DNA of 64,000 nt from Bacillus weihaiensis (GCF_001889165.1 NZ_CP016020.1:2392501-2456500); one strand, 5' to 3'. Counted from the stretch's first letter, positions 10,595-21,725 are shown. Program-made: numbers and translations. The notes: a model not told the origin generated them from the sequence alone.

Positions 10595-11806
10595 TTACTT
10601 CGCACCCTTTATTAATAAGTGAACCTTCTCTAACAATTTTTTTGCAACGTCTTTTTTAGACATTAGAGGTAATTCAGTTTTATTCAATTCTCGATCAATC
10701 ATAGTGACAATATTTGTATCTGTTCCAAAGCCAGCACCTTTAGTCGTCACATCATTAGCAACAATAAGATCTAGATTCTTAGCTTCCAGTTTCTTCTTTG
10801 CGTATTCTTCTACTGAATTTGTTTCAGCTGCAAAACCAACAAGAATCTGACTTGTTTTTCGTATCCCAAGTTCTTTTAAAATATCAGTTGTTCTTTCCAT
10901 TTCAATCACAAGTTCTTCATTTTGTTTTTTCACCTTTTGATTGTAGGTTTTGGCTGGACGATAATCTGCCACTGCCGCTGTTTTTATGACAACATTTGAA
11001 CCCTCATATAAAGATAGAACCTCTTCTAACATATCTTGTGCAGATTCAACAAAAATAGTTTTAACATTCGGTGGTGGCGTTAACATCGTTTGACCAGATA
11101 CTAATGTAACATTTGCCCCCAAATTTGCTGCTTCCTCTGCTATTGCATAACCCATTTTACCTGAAGAATGATTTGTAAAATAACGAACAGGGTCGACCTT
11201 TTCCTTTGTTCCTCCTGCAGTAATAAGAATGTTTACACCTTTTAAAACCTTTTCCTTTGACCTTTCATTAAATGATTTCTCAATTAACTCAACGATTTTA
11301 TCAGGCTCTTCAAGTCTTCCTTTCCCTACATACCCACATGCTAAAAAACCTTCACTAGGCTCAATAAATTCATAACCAAACTCATGTAATATTGAAAGAT
11401 TTCGTTTTACAGCTGGATGGTCATACATATGAACATTCATTGCAGGAGCAATCCATACCTTCGCAGTTGTAGCTAGCAATGTTGTCGTAAGCATATTATC
11501 TGCAAGACCATTCGCTAGTTTACCAATTACATTTGCTGTGGCAGGCGCCACTAGGACTAAATCAGCCCAATCTGCCAGATCAATATGAGCAATCACTTTG
11601 GCATTTTTTTCATCAAATGTATCATAATATACGTCATTTCGGGAAAGTGCTTGAAAAGTCAATGGAGTAACAAACTCCATCGCAGATTTACTCATAATGA
11701 CCTTTACTTCTGCACCTGCTTGTACAAGTTTACTAGTTAATGCAGCTGCTTTATATGCAGCAATTCCTCCACTTACACAAAGAAGTATTTTTTTTCCGTT
11801 CATCAT
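10595..11806 (-). CDS. coaBC: Bifunctional phosphopantothenoylcysteine synthetase/decarboxylase
   Basis: Two consecutive steps of coenzyme A synthesis. Residues 1-190 form the flavin-dependent decarboxylase half, with His74, the PAMN motif ending at Asn124 and the catalytic Cys157 in ACGYVGKGRLEEP. The rest is the CTP-dependent synthetase half, starting at ITAGGTKE and including SGKMG and KTAAVADYRP. Two start codons in a row (M1 and M2) are possible. It is preceded by a 500-bp gene-free stretch, so it probably has its own promoter rather than reading through from rpoZ. Confidence 0.97.
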   Translation of the reverse strand: MMNGKKILLCVSGGIAAYKAAALTSKLVQAGAEVKVIMSKSAMEFVTPLTFQALSRNDVYYDTFDEKNAKVIAHIDLADWADLVLVAPATANVIGKLANGLADNMLTTTLLATTAKVWIAPAMNVHMYDHPAVKRNLSILHEFGYEFIEPSEGFLACGYVGKGRLEEPDKIVELIEKSFNERSKEKVLKGVNILITAGGTKEKVDPVRYFTNHSSGKMGYAIAEEAANLGANVTLVSGQTMLTPPPNVKTIFVESAQDMLEEVLSLYEGSNVVIKTAAVADYRPAKTYNQKVKKQNEELVIEMERTTDILKELGIRKTSQILVGFAAETNSVEEYAKKKLEAKNLDLIVANDVTTKGAGFGTDTNIVTMIDRELNKTELPLMSKKDVAKKLLEKVHLLIKGAK

Positions 11807-12161
11807 TACGCTAACACCTACCTTCTGATTTTTTCATCAAAAAAGATTTATCTCTTATGTCATACTTAATTGATTTTCCTTCTTTGCTCTACTCATTTAA
11901 ATTTATCGTAAGACATTTTTTGTTTCCTTACTTCTTGAATATTGCCCCAATAGAAGCTTATTCAAAGGTGAAATGAGAGTAAGTTTATATCATACAAAAT
12001 TGTACCACTTTAAGGAGAGAAATACCTTTATTTCGTATTTACAAGAAAAGTACAGCTGTCTATTACCTATCTTTTATTCTTTTAGATTGTTGCTATTTGA
12101 AAATCCCAAGCACCACTTAGTACAAGGCTTTCTCTCTGTATAAGGAGTGCCACTCTTTTCT

Positions 12162-12205
12162 TTCCTGCTTCTACCTCAGCTACGTAAACGAGGTAGAAGC
12201 AGGAA
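12162..12205. repeat. Perfect 16-bp inverted repeat between rpoZ and coaBC
   Basis: Arms at 12162-12177 and 12190-12205 (TTCCTGCTTCTACCTC and its complement) enclose a 12-base loop. There is no clear T-run on either side in either direction, so it is not a textbook terminator. It lies about 85 bp downstream of the rpoZ terminator and about 355 bp upstream of coaBC. The rest of the 518-bp gene-free stretch 11807-12324 shows no coding potential I can support. Confidence 0.75.
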
Positions 12206-12289
12206 GATTATGTATTGCAATACGTTTAAATGAACCTCACAAAAGCTAGATCTAGATTCACCTATACCTGAGTGAAGGAAGGATGAAAA

Positions 12290-12320
12290 AAATAACAACC
12301 TAATGACTAGGTTGTTATTT
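12290..12320 (-). terminator. Rho-independent terminator after rpoZ
   Basis: Twelve-bp stem AAATAACAACCT/AGGTTGTTATTT with a 7-base loop, followed on the minus strand by seven Ts. It sits 4 bp past the rpoZ stop. Confidence 0.9.
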
Positions 12321-12324
12321 TCTC

Positions 12325-12525
12325 TTATTTTTCAGCTCTTTGGTAATTTAAAAGACCTTCATTAATTTCTTCTAACGCCTTACCTACAAATTTATGAGAT
12401 ACCGGCTTTGCGATCTGCTCATCATTTATTTCTTGCATTTCTCGTGCACGCTTTGCTGCTACCGTTACAAGTGTATATTTTGAATCTAATTTGTTCATTA
12501 GTACATCAATTGATGGATATAACAT
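12325..12525 (-). CDS. rpoZ: RNA polymerase omega subunit
   Basis: Small subunit (66 aa) that supports assembly of RNA polymerase by binding the beta' subunit. The conserved stretch [16 protein letters not shown] is present, with the Bacillus-type N-terminus [13 protein letters not shown]. The ATG lies 1 bp after the gmk stop. In Bacillus gmk-rpoZ-coaBC-priA are neighbours; here a strong terminator separates rpoZ from coaBC. Confidence 0.96.
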   Translation of the reverse strand: MLYPSIDVLMNKLDSKYTLVTVAAKRAREMQEINDEQIAKPVSHKFVGKALEEINEGLLNYQRAEK

Positions 12526-12526
12526 A

Positions 12527-13156
<630 letters not shown>

Positions 13157-13420
13157 CTACCCTTCATCAGATAGCTCATCCTTAGTGGATAATCTTTGAG
13201 CTACCGTCTCCGGCTGAACAGCCGACAAAATTATGTGATCACTATCCATAATAACAACCGCTCTAGTACGACGGCCATATGTAGCGTCAATTAACATACC
13301 TCGATCTCTTGCGTCTTGAATAATTCGCTTAATTGGAGCTGATTCAGGACTAACAATTGAGATGATTCGGTTTGCTGATACAATATTACCAAATCCGATA
13401 TTGATTAGTTTAATGCTCAT
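13157..13420 (-). CDS. remA: Extracellular matrix/biofilm regulator RemA
   Basis: DNA-binding protein of the DUF370 family, known in B. subtilis to form ring-shaped oligomers and activate biofilm matrix and osmoprotection operons. The 87-aa sequence starts [18 protein letters not shown] and contains the basic [11 protein letters not shown] segment. The ATG has a GGGGGAGC site 6 bases upstream. It lies 12 bp upstream of gmk and so belongs to that transcript. Confidence 0.95.
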   Translation of the reverse strand: MSIKLINIGFGNIVSANRIISIVSPESAPIKRIIQDARDRGMLIDATYGRRTRAVVIMDSDHIILSAVQPETVAQRLSTKDELSDEG

Positions 13421-13493
13421 ACATTTGCTCCCCCTAATTAAGACAAAACTATTTTTGCCTTATAAGACCTTTTATAATCAATGTTACGCTAAC

Positions 13494-14378
13494 CTATTCA
13501 ATATTTTGAACTTGTTCTTTCAATTTTTCAATAATACTTTTTAATTCAACAACATTTTTTGCAATAAGTCCATCATTTGCTTTAGAACCAATCGTATTTG
13601 CTTCTCGATTTAGCTCTTGTACGAGAAAATCTAACTTTCGACCTATAGGCTCCTGTTTTTCTAATGTTTCAGTAAATTGAAAGAGATGACTGTGGATTCT
13701 AGTTAATTCTTCACTAATATCAGCTTTATCTGCAAAGATAGCCACCTCAGTTACTATTCTATTTTCATCAATTTTTCCAGTTACAAATTCTGATACACGT
13801 TTAGTTAATTTCTCTTGGTACCGGGAAACAACAATGGGAGCAATTGTCTCTAAATCATTTGTAATATGCGAAAGGCTTAAAAGACGTGAAGATAAGTCTA
13901 CTTCTAACCGAGCACCTTCAACTTCTCTCATTTTCACTAACTGACTAACTGCGCTTTCAACAAGAAGTATCATCTCTTGTTCAACATCTATTGTTGGATT
14001 CCATGTATCTTGAATCTCGATTCCGTCTTGAAAATGAAGAAGATGTTGCAATGATATATCTTCCTTAATAGAATACTTTTCTTTCAATTGACCTAGTGAA
14101 AATACAAATTGATCCATTAAGTCCCAATCAATATGTACCTTTTTATTAGAGGTAAATTCCCCTTCAATATTTACAAATAACTCTACACGCCCTCGGTTGA
14201 TTTTACTAGTAATTACTTTCTTAATTTGATCTTCAATCATCATGAATTGTTTAGGAATTTTAAGGTGAACATCCAAAAAACGATGGTTTACCGTCTTTAT
14301 TTCTACAGTTACTATACATGATTGAATTTGTGCACTTGCACGACCGTATCCAGTCATACTTGAAACCACATTCATCAC
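13494..14378 (-). CDS. yloC: YicC/YloC family endoribonuclease
   Basis: Member of the YicC family, whose characterised members cleave small or structured RNAs. The hallmark N-terminus SSMTGYGRAS and the C-terminal region EANTIGSKAND, with a terminal Glu/Lys-rich helix, are present. Length is 294 aa. Start choice is uncertain: GTG at 14378, ATG at 14375 or the ATG just before TGYGRAS are all in frame and none has a strong ribosome site. It precedes remA by about 70 bp, as in Bacillus. Confidence 0.9.
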   Translation of the reverse strand: MMNVVSSMTGYGRASAQIQSCIVTVEIKTVNHRFLDVHLKIPKQFMMIEDQIKKVITSKINRGRVELFVNIEGEFTSNKKVHIDWDLMDQFVFSLGQLKEKYSIKEDISLQHLLHFQDGIEIQDTWNPTIDVEQEMILLVESAVSQLVKMREVEGARLEVDLSSRLLSLSHITNDLETIAPIVVSRYQEKLTKRVSEFVTGKIDENRIVTEVAIFADKADISEELTRIHSHLFQFTETLEKQEPIGRKLDFLVQELNREANTIGSKANDGLIAKNVVELKSIIEKLKEQVQNIE

Positions 14379-14619
14379 ATCGCTTTCTATTCAATACGTA
14401 ACCACGACATGTAGGTTGTGAAAATTTTCCTCGTTTTATGAAAACAATCTTTTCTACACTAAATTCAGGAAAAGAACTATTTGTCCAGAGGATCGTTTGC
14501 ATATTTGATTTTCCCCACAGGACAATCTAGGAAAGCAGCCAATGGAAGGAGAAAACAAATCAATATGCATACTTGAAATAGCATGTAAAATGCCTATATG
14601 TATGTAATTAAATAAGGAA

Positions 14620-14646
14620 AGGGGATGACTTATTGGGTCATCCCCT
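14620..14646 (-). terminator. Terminator of the calcium ATPase gene
   Basis: Nine to ten-bp stem (AGGGGATGAC with its complement) around a 7-base loop, followed on the minus strand by a T-rich tail. It lies 7 bp past the ATPase stop. Confidence 0.85.
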
Positions 14647-14652
14647 CAATGA

Positions 14653-17343
14653 TTATATCATAGTTTTAGATGTTTTTCTTGTTAAAAGTGACCCTGCAAG
14701 TAAAAAAGTTGGAATAGCTGACATACCAAGAATTAAAAGCCAATCTCTCATAAGTATTGGAATTGTATGGAATATCGGCTGTAATGGTGGGAAATAAATA
14801 ACAATAAGCATTAATAGAATTGACGAAATAACAGCTCCAATTAAATATATATTTTCAAATGGGTTACGATCAAATATTGATTTTTCACTACGACAATCAA
14901 AAACATGAATGAGTTGTGCCATAACAAGTGTCGCAAAAGCAATCGTTTGAGCGTATGCCAAATCATCTGGGTTTCGGTAATATACGATCATAAAAGCAGC
15001 CAAAGTTGCTAGACCAATTAAAAAACCTCTTGAAATCACTTTCCACCCTAGGCCTCTTGCGAAAACACCCTCTTTAGGATGTCTTGGTTTTCGTTTCATC
15101 AGATCTCCTTCAGGCTGATCTAACCCTAATGCCATTGCAGGCAAACCATCCGTTACGAGGTTAACCCAGAGAATTTGAATTGGAACAAGAGGTAGTGGGA
15201 GAGCAAGGATCATGGCAAATAACATAACTAAAATTTCGCCTACATTCGAAGCTAAAAGATAACGTATAAATTTTCGAATGTTTTCATAAATATTTCTTCC
15301 TTCTTTAATTGCTGATTTAATCGTTGCAAAGTTGTCATCAACTAATACTAGAGCAGATGCTTCTTTTGCAACATCTGTGCCTGTAATTCCCATCGAGATA
15401 CCAATATCAGCTGCCTTAATAGCAGGTGCATCATTTACACCGTCCCCTGTCATGGCAACGATATGACCTTTATTTTGCAACGCTTTAACAATTTTTAATT
15501 TATGTTCTGGAGAAACCCTCGCAAAAACATATACATCATCAACAATAGCCTCTAATTCTTCAACAGATAATGAATTCAGTTCTTTCCCTTCCATAACCTT
15601 CCCATTTGAAGGTAATAGATTCAATTGAGTGGCAATTGCCTTTGCGGTTATTACATGGTCCCCAGTAATCATTACTGTTTTTATTCCAGCATCTCGACAT
15701 TCTTTAACAGCCTGTTTTACTTCTGGACGCGGTGGATCAATCATCCCTTGCAAACCAATAAACACTAAATCACGTTCAGCTTCTAAAGAAGTATGAATCT
15801 TTTCTGAAGAATTTAATGGTTTAAAGGCTATCGCGATTGTTCGTAATGCTTGGGAGGCAAGATTTTCAATTGAATCCTTCACCTTACTCGCATAATCACT
15901 CGTTAAGTTTTCCTGCCTTTCATTCCACAAAATATTAGTTGATATACCTAGTAATACATCTGGTGCACCTTTGGTCACCACAAAACGATTTCCAGATTTA
16001 TCTTCAACTACAACACTCATCATTTTTCTAGCTGAATCAAAAGGAAATTCTTCTATTATTTTAAAATTCTTAAGGAGCGAATGCTTTACTAACCCAGCCT
16101 TCATAGCTGAAACAAGTAACGCTCCCTCTGTAGGGTCACCATCCAGTTGGAAATGTCCTTCTTTTTCAACAATTTCAGCACTATTACATAATGTTCCAAA
16201 TGTTAAAATTTGCTGAAGTGTTTTTGAGTGTTTTACTTCGACCTTTTGATCATTTTGAAAGAACTCACCGTGCGGATGATAACCTGTACCTGTTACAGTC
16301 CAATCCTTACCTCCAGACCAAACATTTGTCACTGTCATTTTATTTTGAGTCATCGTTCCTGTTTTATCAGAACAGATAACAGATGCACAGCCCAATGTTT
16401 CTACAGCAGGAAGCTTACGGACAATTGATTTTTGCTTGATCATTCTTTGTACACCTAAGGATAATGCTACTGTTACAATTGCTGGTAACCCTTCTGGAAT
16501 GGCAGCAACAGCTAATGATACACCAGCAAGGAACATATTATATAAATCATGACCCTGTATAACTCCGATCGCTACTACAAGAACAGTCAGCAAAAGAGCA
16601 ACGACAATTAGTATTTTACCTAACTGCTCCAGCCTACGTTGTAAAGGAGTTTCCATTGTTTCTGCATTTTGTAGTAAATCAGCGATTTGTCCCATTGCTG
16701 TGTTCATCCCAGTTCCTATTACAACTCCAACTCCTGATCCTCGTGTAACTAACGTCCCCATGAAGACCATGTTTGTTAAGTCCCCTAAACCAACATCTGC
16801 TCCAGCTATTGGTTGAGTGGATTTCTGAACAGGAAGGGATTCACCTGTTAACGCTGATTCCTCAACCTCTAAGCTTTTCGTATTAATAAGCCTCATGTCA
16901 GCCCCAATACGATCACCACTTGTAAATTTAACAAGATCACCAGGTACTAATTCTTTTGAAAGAATTTTAACCCATTCCCCATTTCTAAGTACCATTACCT
17001 GTGGGGCTGAAAGTTCCTTTAAGGCTTCTAATGAGCGTTCTGCACGTCTCTCTTGAAAAAAGCCCAATATACCATTCACAACAACAATGGCGATGATCGC
17101 AATGGCATCAATGTATTCTCCTAATAAACCTGAAATTAGCGTGGCCACAAGTAAGACTAACACCATAAAGTCTTTAAACTGACTTAAAAATATGATAATA
17201 GCCGAAGGACGCTCAGCCTCTTTTAATTCGTTAAACCCAAATTTTTGCGTGCGTTTCTGAACCTCCTTGCTTGTTAGGCCATTTTCGGCATCTGTATTGA
17301 TTGAATTCATCACTTCATCTGATCGCATCTCATGCCATTTCAT
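14653..17343 (-). CDS. yloB: P-type calcium-transporting ATPase
   Basis: Ten-helix P2A-type pump, expected to export Ca2+ at the cytoplasmic membrane; B. subtilis YloB is the close relative. With the start used here the actuator motif TGES is at about 166-169, the ion-site PEGLP at about 283-287 and the phosphorylated Asp of SDKTGTMT at about 326. The hinge motif TGDGVNDAP is also intact. An N-terminal cation ATPase domain and six C-terminal helices complete it. I chose the ATG at 17343 (896 aa, N-terminus [11 protein letters not shown]). An upstream in-frame GTG at 17358 lies inside a GGGGTG ribosome site. It is transcribed divergently from rqcH. Confidence 0.95.
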   Translation of the reverse strand: MKWHEMRSDEVMNSINTDAENGLTSKEVQKRTQKFGFNELKEAERPSAIIIFLSQFKDFMVLVLLVATLISGLLGEYIDAIAIIAIVVVNGILGFFQERRAERSLEALKELSAPQVMVLRNGEWVKILSKELVPGDLVKFTSGDRIGADMRLINTKSLEVEESALTGESLPVQKSTQPIAGADVGLGDLTNMVFMGTLVTRGSGVGVVIGTGMNTAMGQIADLLQNAETMETPLQRRLEQLGKILIVVALLLTVLVVAIGVIQGHDLYNMFLAGVSLAVAAIPEGLPAIVTVALSLGVQRMIKQKSIVRKLPAVETLGCASVICSDKTGTMTQNKMTVTNVWSGGKDWTVTGTGYHPHGEFFQNDQKVEVKHSKTLQQILTFGTLCNSAEIVEKEGHFQLDGDPTEGALLVSAMKAGLVKHSLLKNFKIIEEFPFDSARKMMSVVVEDKSGNRFVVTKGAPDVLLGISTNILWNERQENLTSDYASKVKDSIENLASQALRTIAIAFKPLNSSEKIHTSLEAERDLVFIGLQGMIDPPRPEVKQAVKECRDAGIKTVMITGDHVITAKAIATQLNLLPSNGKVMEGKELNSLSVEELEAIVDDVYVFARVSPEHKLKIVKALQNKGHIVAMTGDGVNDAPAIKAADIGISMGITGTDVAKEASALVLVDDNFATIKSAIKEGRNIYENIRKFIRYLLASNVGEILVMLFAMILALPLPLVPIQILWVNLVTDGLPAMALGLDQPEGDLMKRKPRHPKEGVFARGLGWKVISRGFLIGLATLAAFMIVYYRNPDDLAYAQTIAFATLVMAQLIHVFDCRSEKSIFDRNPFENIYLIGAVISSILLMLIVIYFPPLQPIFHTIPILMRDWLLILGMSAIPTFLLAGSLLTRKTSKTMI

Positions 17344-17438
17344 GAATTCTTTAAACACCCCTTAATCACGTGTAATTTTAAGACATCTTTTGGACTACCC
17401 TACCCTATAGACAACTTATTCAGCCTCGTCCAAAAACA

Positions 17439-17447
17439 TGCTATAAT
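17439..17447 (+). promoter_or_regulatory. Extended -10 promoter for rqcH
   Basis: TGCTATAAT is a perfect extended -10 element (TGnTATAAT), 66 bp before the rqcH start. There is no good -35 hexamer at 17-18 bp spacing, as is common for extended -10 promoters. Confidence 0.65.
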
Positions 17448-17513
17448 CAAGAAGAAAACTTAATGGAACAAGAAATCATTACAAGCGTGTATAAACAAGA
17501 AGGAGTTTTATGA

Positions 17514-19226
17514 ATGTCATTTGACGGTTTATTTACATATACAATTACAAATGAAATAAGAGAAGTACTTCAAAATGGTAAAATTGCTAAAATTCATCAA
17601 CCTTATAAGTATGATTTGATTTTTCACGTAAGATCAGGTGGGAAGAATTATAAACTTTTTATCTCTGCACATCCTAGCTACGCAAGAATCCATCTAACAA
17701 ATGAAAGTTATGAAAACCCTAGTGAACCACCAATGTTTTGCATGCTCTTAAGAAAGCATCTCGAAGGTGGGGTAATTGAACATATTGAACAGCTAGAAAC
17801 TGAAAGAATAATCATGATTGATGTAAGAAGCAGAAATGAACTAGGAGACGTAACAACAAAGAGAATCATGATTGAAATAATGGGGAGACATAGCAATATC
17901 ATTCTACTTGATAAAGAACGAATGGTTATTTTAGATAGTATTAAGCACTTATCACCAGCTGTGAATCGTCATCGGACTGTAATGCCTGGACAACCCTATG
18001 TTCTACCCCCTAGTCAAGGAAAGACAAATCCTCTATTAGCAGATGAGGAAACAATTCTGAAGAAATTAGATTTTAACGCAGGGAAGATTGACCAACAAAT
18101 TGTTCAACAATTCTCAGGGGTCTCTCCCCTTTTCGCTAAAGAAGTTGCGTATAGAGCTGGATTAACAAATAGGACAACGATTCCAGCGTCCTTTACAGGA
18201 ATGATCCAAAATCTGAAAGATAAACAAATAGAACCTACCATTTATTATAGTAATAATAAAGAGTTATTCTACATGTTATCTTTAACGCATATGGGTAGCA
18301 GTGATCACAAACAGTTTTCTACTCTTTCTGAACTACTCGATCGTTATTATTATGGCAAATCTGAACGAGATAGAGTGAAGCAACAAGGAAATGATTTAGA
18401 GAAATTCATCCTAAACGAGCTTAAGAAAAACGAGAAAAAAATCCAAAAGCTCGAAAGCACTTTAGACCAAGCTGAAAAAGCAAATGAATATCAGCTTTTT
18501 GGAGAATTATTAACCGCTAACTTATACTCGATTAAAAGAGGCGACAAGTATGCAGAAGTGATTAATTATTACGATGAAGAAAATAACACTGTCCGAATTC
18601 CATTAAACACACAAAAAACACCTTCTGAAAATGCACAGAAGTACTTTTCAAAATACCAGAAGGCAAAAAATTCAGTTGAAGTTATTCGTGAGCAAATTAA
18701 ACTTGCAGAAAGTGAGATTGTGTATTTTGACGCATTGGCTCAACAAATGGAATCAGCTTCTCCAAAGGACATTGAGGAAATACGTGAAGAATTGATGGAA
18801 GGAGGCTATATTAAACAAAGACAATCTCGCTCTAAGAAAAAGAAGACGATAAAACCCTCACTTGAGAGCTATATCGCTAGTGATGGGACAGAAATCATCG
18901 TTGGTAAAAATAATAAACAGAACGACTTCCTAACAAATAAGGTTGCTGCCCGTGACGAAATATGGCTTCATACGAAGGACATCCCAGGTTCACATGTCGT
19001 TATTCGTTCAAAGAGCCCTAGTGAAGAGACTATTTTAGAAGCTGCTAATATTGCCGCTTATTTTAGCAAAGCTAAAAATTCTAGCTCCGTTCCTGTAGAC
19101 TTTACAGCAATTAGACATGTAAAAAAACCAAGCGGCTCAAAGCCTGGATTTGTAATTTATGACAACCAACAAACAGTGTATGTTACACCAAATCAAGATT
19201 TAGTTTTCAAGCTACGTAAAAGCTAG
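17514..19226 (+). CDS. rqcH: Ribosome quality-control factor RqcH (NFACT family)
   Basis: Homologue of eukaryotic NEMF/Rqc2 that binds obstructed 50S subunits and recruits Ala-tRNA to add C-terminal alanine tails. The NFACT-N domain fills about residues 1-210 ([34 protein letters not shown]). A central helix-hairpin and long Lys/Glu-rich coiled coil spans about 280-430. The NFACT-R/DUF814 domain follows at about 445-555 ([16 protein letters not shown]). Length of 570 aa matches the family. Ribosome site AGGAG is 8 bases before the ATG. At the position where I expect the family Asp97-Arg98 pair, this protein has Glu97-Arg98. Older names are FbpA and YloA. Confidence 0.96.
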   Translation: MSFDGLFTYTITNEIREVLQNGKIAKIHQPYKYDLIFHVRSGGKNYKLFISAHPSYARIHLTNESYENPSEPPMFCMLLRKHLEGGVIEHIEQLETERIIMIDVRSRNELGDVTTKRIMIEIMGRHSNIILLDKERMVILDSIKHLSPAVNRHRTVMPGQPYVLPPSQGKTNPLLADEETILKKLDFNAGKIDQQIVQQFSGVSPLFAKEVAYRAGLTNRTTIPASFTGMIQNLKDKQIEPTIYYSNNKELFYMLSLTHMGSSDHKQFSTLSELLDRYYYGKSERDRVKQQGNDLEKFILNELKKNEKKIQKLESTLDQAEKANEYQLFGELLTANLYSIKRGDKYAEVINYYDEENNTVRIPLNTQKTPSENAQKYFSKYQKAKNSVEVIREQIKLAESEIVYFDALAQQMESASPKDIEEIREELMEGGYIKQRQSRSKKKKTIKPSLESYIASDGTEIIVGKNNKQNDFLTNKVAARDEIWLHTKDIPGSHVVIRSKSPSEETILEAANIAAYFSKAKNSSSVPVDFTAIRHVKKPSGSKPGFVIYDNQQTVYVTPNQDLVFKLRKS

Positions 19227-19601
19227 AAGCTACGCCTTGTTAACCCACAAAAACTAGGCTGCTGAATGTCGAATCACTTATCCACAATCGATGCATTTTA
19301 TCGTTTCCAAAAGTAAAAGTAAAGTGTGGACATAAGTGTTCTTAGTTAATGAGAAACCCGAACGATCAGGTGATATTTCAATGGAAATCTCCCATATCGT
19401 TCGGGTTTTATTCTTTGTCACTACATGTATTGTTTTTGCATACGATTGATAATCGCTAGTGTAATGGAGCAGCGGAATGGAACGAACTTGTTCTTCCACC
19501 ACAACATATTAATAAGGAACAACGTGTCAAACGAAAATCGTTCGTCTTTTAAAAAATTGATTGAGTTTTGACCCAAGATCTATCCAATTAACCTTCTTAT
19601 T
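19227..19601. other. Gene-free stretch after rqcH
   Basis: A 74-codon frame on the minus strand (19278-19502) starts with ATG but has no ribosome site and no recognisable domain, and it runs through the terminator hairpin at 19354-19408. I do not regard it as a gene. Confidence 0.6.
19354..19408 (+). terminator. Long hairpin terminator downstream of rqcH
   Basis: Thirteen-bp outer stem AAACCCGAACGAT/ATCGTTCGGGTTT with an inner 5-bp stem (ATTTC/GAAAT), followed by TTATTCTTTG on the plus strand. It lies about 130 bp past the rqcH stop. The U-tract is moderate and the outer stem is symmetrical, so it could also stop transcripts from the other side. Confidence 0.7.
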
Positions 19602-20123
19602 TTACTCTGTTTCAATCCAAAACCGCTTAACAACATTTCCATTTTCCTCAATATGATCCCAATCCTCCCTCCCACCATTATTAATAATTGTTTTATATGA
19701 GCCTATGTTTATTTCATCGCAAACAACAAGGACGCTTTCAATTCCAAGCTCACGTGCTTTTCGTAGAGAGAGGGCTAATAATTGTGTTGCGTAACCCTTT
19801 TTTCTTTCAGAAGGACGGATTCCATAGCCAATATGACCACCACTCGTTAGTAAGAAATCGGTAAGAGAGTGTCTAATGTTAACACCCCCTAGTACTCTAT
19901 CCTCCCCATTTATAAGCCAAAATGTTGAGTCAGCAACCCAGCCTTTAGGAAGATTTATTCCTTTTTCATGATTTTGAATGGACTCCAACATCTCTTGGAA
20001 ATAAGTTGGATCTTTTTGTATTACCCAAGGGATCATTTCTTCTCCACTTTCAATCCACTCATAATAGAATGATAGATACTCTTCTCGTAAATGAAAAGAT
20101 GGTTTTATTAGTTTAATTGTCAT
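19602..20123 (-). CDS. GNAT family N-acetyltransferase
   Basis: Acetyl-CoA-dependent acetyltransferase of unknown substrate. The acetyl-CoA motif is in GYGIRPSERKKGYATQLL, followed by the helix SLRKARELGIESVLVVCDE and the NIGSYKTIINNGG segment of this subfamily. I chose the ATG at 20123 (173 aa, N-terminus MTIKLIKPSF) because the longer frame to 20222 adds a basic, non-family extension. The ribosome site is weak. It lies between rqcH and the sulfur operon together with an EamA transporter, a place where B. subtilis has neither gene, so this is an accessory insertion. Confidence 0.88.
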   Translation of the reverse strand: MTIKLIKPSFHLREEYLSFYYEWIESGEEMIPWVIQKDPTYFQEMLESIQNHEKGINLPKGWVADSTFWLINGEDRVLGGVNIRHSLTDFLLTSGGHIGYGIRPSERKKGYATQLLALSLRKARELGIESVLVVCDEINIGSYKTIINNGGREDWDHIEENGNVVKRFWIETE

Positions 20124-20589
20124 CTCGTTCACTCTTTCCCTATTTTTAGAAATTTTCCCTATTTTATCATAATTAAATGCTCTTTTCATAAACTCTATTA
20201 CTTTAAGTAAAAATAATATCAATAAAATAAACTTCCGAAAAAATTCATAATAATAACTATGTGAATCACTTTCATCACTACAGCGGGAATTTGATCAAAA
20301 AAGATAGCTGAAAAAATGCTTCAAATCATCGACGAGGTACTCTCTTTCCGCACCTTGAAAGCCTTTAGACATAAAGGATTCATTTTATGAAATGAATTCA
20401 TGTACTTTTATATCCTATTAGTAGTAAGAGCTATAAGCATATGAATACGTTTCAAAAGAAGTATTTCTACTATAGATTCTTTGTTCTGCTATAACAAAAA
20501 TAGAAAAACGGAAAAATCTATCCTATCAGAACTTTTTATTCTTTGTTAAAATTCTTCATAAGATACACATAAGAAGTGGAGGATAGTTG
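20124..20589. other. Gene-free stretch between the GNAT and EamA genes
   Basis: Divergent intergenic region that should hold both promoters, but I cannot assign clear -35/-10 pairs. A 30-codon open stretch on the plus strand (20295-20387) reads IAEKMLQIIDEVLSFRTLKA and has no start signal. It might be a fragment of a lost gene, but that is weak. Confidence 0.5.
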
Positions 20590-21480
20590 ATGAGAAACCT
20601 TGCTTATCTATATATTATAATTGGGGCAACATTCTGGGGAGTTATCGGAATATTTGTAACTACTTTATACAATGCAGGCTTTACTCCCATCCAGGTTGTA
20701 GCCATTCGCAGTATCACAGCATGTGTCTTCCTGCTTTCTTTTGTATTAGTAGCAAGAAGGGAACTCCTTATCATTAAAGTTTCCGATAGCAAATTATTTA
20801 TAGGGACCGGAATCATCAGTATCATTTTTTTTAATTGGTGCCTGTTTAGCGCAATAAAAGAAACGTCACTATCTGTAGCAAGTATTTTATTGTACACTGC
20901 CCCTGCCTTTGTCACTTTATTTTCTAGGATACTTTTCAAAGAACTATTAACTAGAAAAAAAGTAGTAGCTCTTCTTATAACCTTAATTGGATGTATACTT
21001 GTTATTGGTGTTTTCCCTATTTCAAATCAATCAGTTTCCCTATACGGTATTGTGTTAGGAATTGGATCAGGACTTTTTTACTCACTCTATAGTATATTTG
21101 GTAAACTGGCTCTAAAAAAATATCATTCATTAACAGTGACGGTCTACACTTTCATATTTGCTGCTTGTGCAATCATACCTTTTAGTGGATTATGGGAGAG
21201 CACTTATTTATTTTCGAATATAAAAGTGTGGTTCGCTATCATAGGCTTAGGATTATTATCTACCGTTTTAGCGTTCATCTTTTATACAAAGGGGTTAGAA
21301 TTAATTGAAACAAGCAAAGCTTCTATCATCGCTACAATAGAACCTGTAGTCGCTTCGCTAACTGGCTTTTTTCTTTTCAACGAGAAACTAACTCTATGGC
21401 AATATTGGGGTATTTTTCTTGTGATACTAGCAGTTATTATTGTACAAGAACAAAAGCGAAAGAGCCATGAGACAAACTAG
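20590..21480 (+). CDS. EamA/DMT superfamily transporter
   Basis: Predicted inner-membrane permease with ten hydrophobic helices arranged as two EamA repeats (about residues 5-140 and 150-290). The first repeat has GATFWGVIGIF and the second GIGSGLFYSLYSIFGK. The substrate is unknown; related proteins export amino acids or metabolites. The ATG at 20590 has GGAGG 7 bases upstream, a better fit than the TTG one codon earlier. No operon partner. Confidence 0.9.
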   Translation: MRNLAYLYIIIGATFWGVIGIFVTTLYNAGFTPIQVVAIRSITACVFLLSFVLVARRELLIIKVSDSKLFIGTGIISIIFFNWCLFSAIKETSLSVASILLYTAPAFVTLFSRILFKELLTRKKVVALLITLIGCILVIGVFPISNQSVSLYGIVLGIGSGLFYSLYSIFGKLALKKYHSLTVTVYTFIFAACAIIPFSGLWESTYLFSNIKVWFAIIGLGLLSTVLAFIFYTKGLELIETSKASIIATIEPVVASLTGFFLFNEKLTLWQYWGIFLVILAVIIVQEQKRKSHETN

Positions 21481-21672
21481 GATAAACGAGACAGCTAGAG
21501 TAAAAGATTTTAAAGCGCGATGCTTATCAGCACCAACTGCATATGGATGTCTTGAGCCCAAGGTTAGACATCTGAATATTTTTCACAAAAATTCAGGCTA
21601 TCTGAGCTAGGTGTTGAGAGGGCTTATCCCCCATTAATATATACTACTGCTTCGTCTAAACCATAATAAAAA

Positions 21673-21713
21673 GACAGTAGGCAAACCTTCATTTTAGAGG
21701 TTAGCCTACTGTC
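21673..21713 (-). terminator. Terminator of the cys/sir operon
   Basis: Ten-bp stem GACAGTAGGC/GCCTACTGTC with a further 5-bp pairing (AACCT/AGGTT) behind one mismatch, then TTTTTATT on the minus strand. It lies 13 bp past the sirC stop. Confidence 0.9.
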
Positions 21714-21725
21714 AGGAAATGTTTT

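Noticed and set aside
14260-14502. 80-codon minus-strand frame overlapping the start of yloC
   Set aside because: Lies in another frame of a conserved gene; yloC has family motifs, this frame has none.
19278-19502. 74-codon minus-strand frame downstream of rqcH
   Set aside because: No ribosome site, no domain, and it spans the terminator hairpin; low-complexity C-terminal leucines look like chance.
20295-20387. Short protein-like stretch between the GNAT and EamA genes as a pseudogene
   Set aside because: About 30 codons, no start signal and no family I can name; too weak to annotate.
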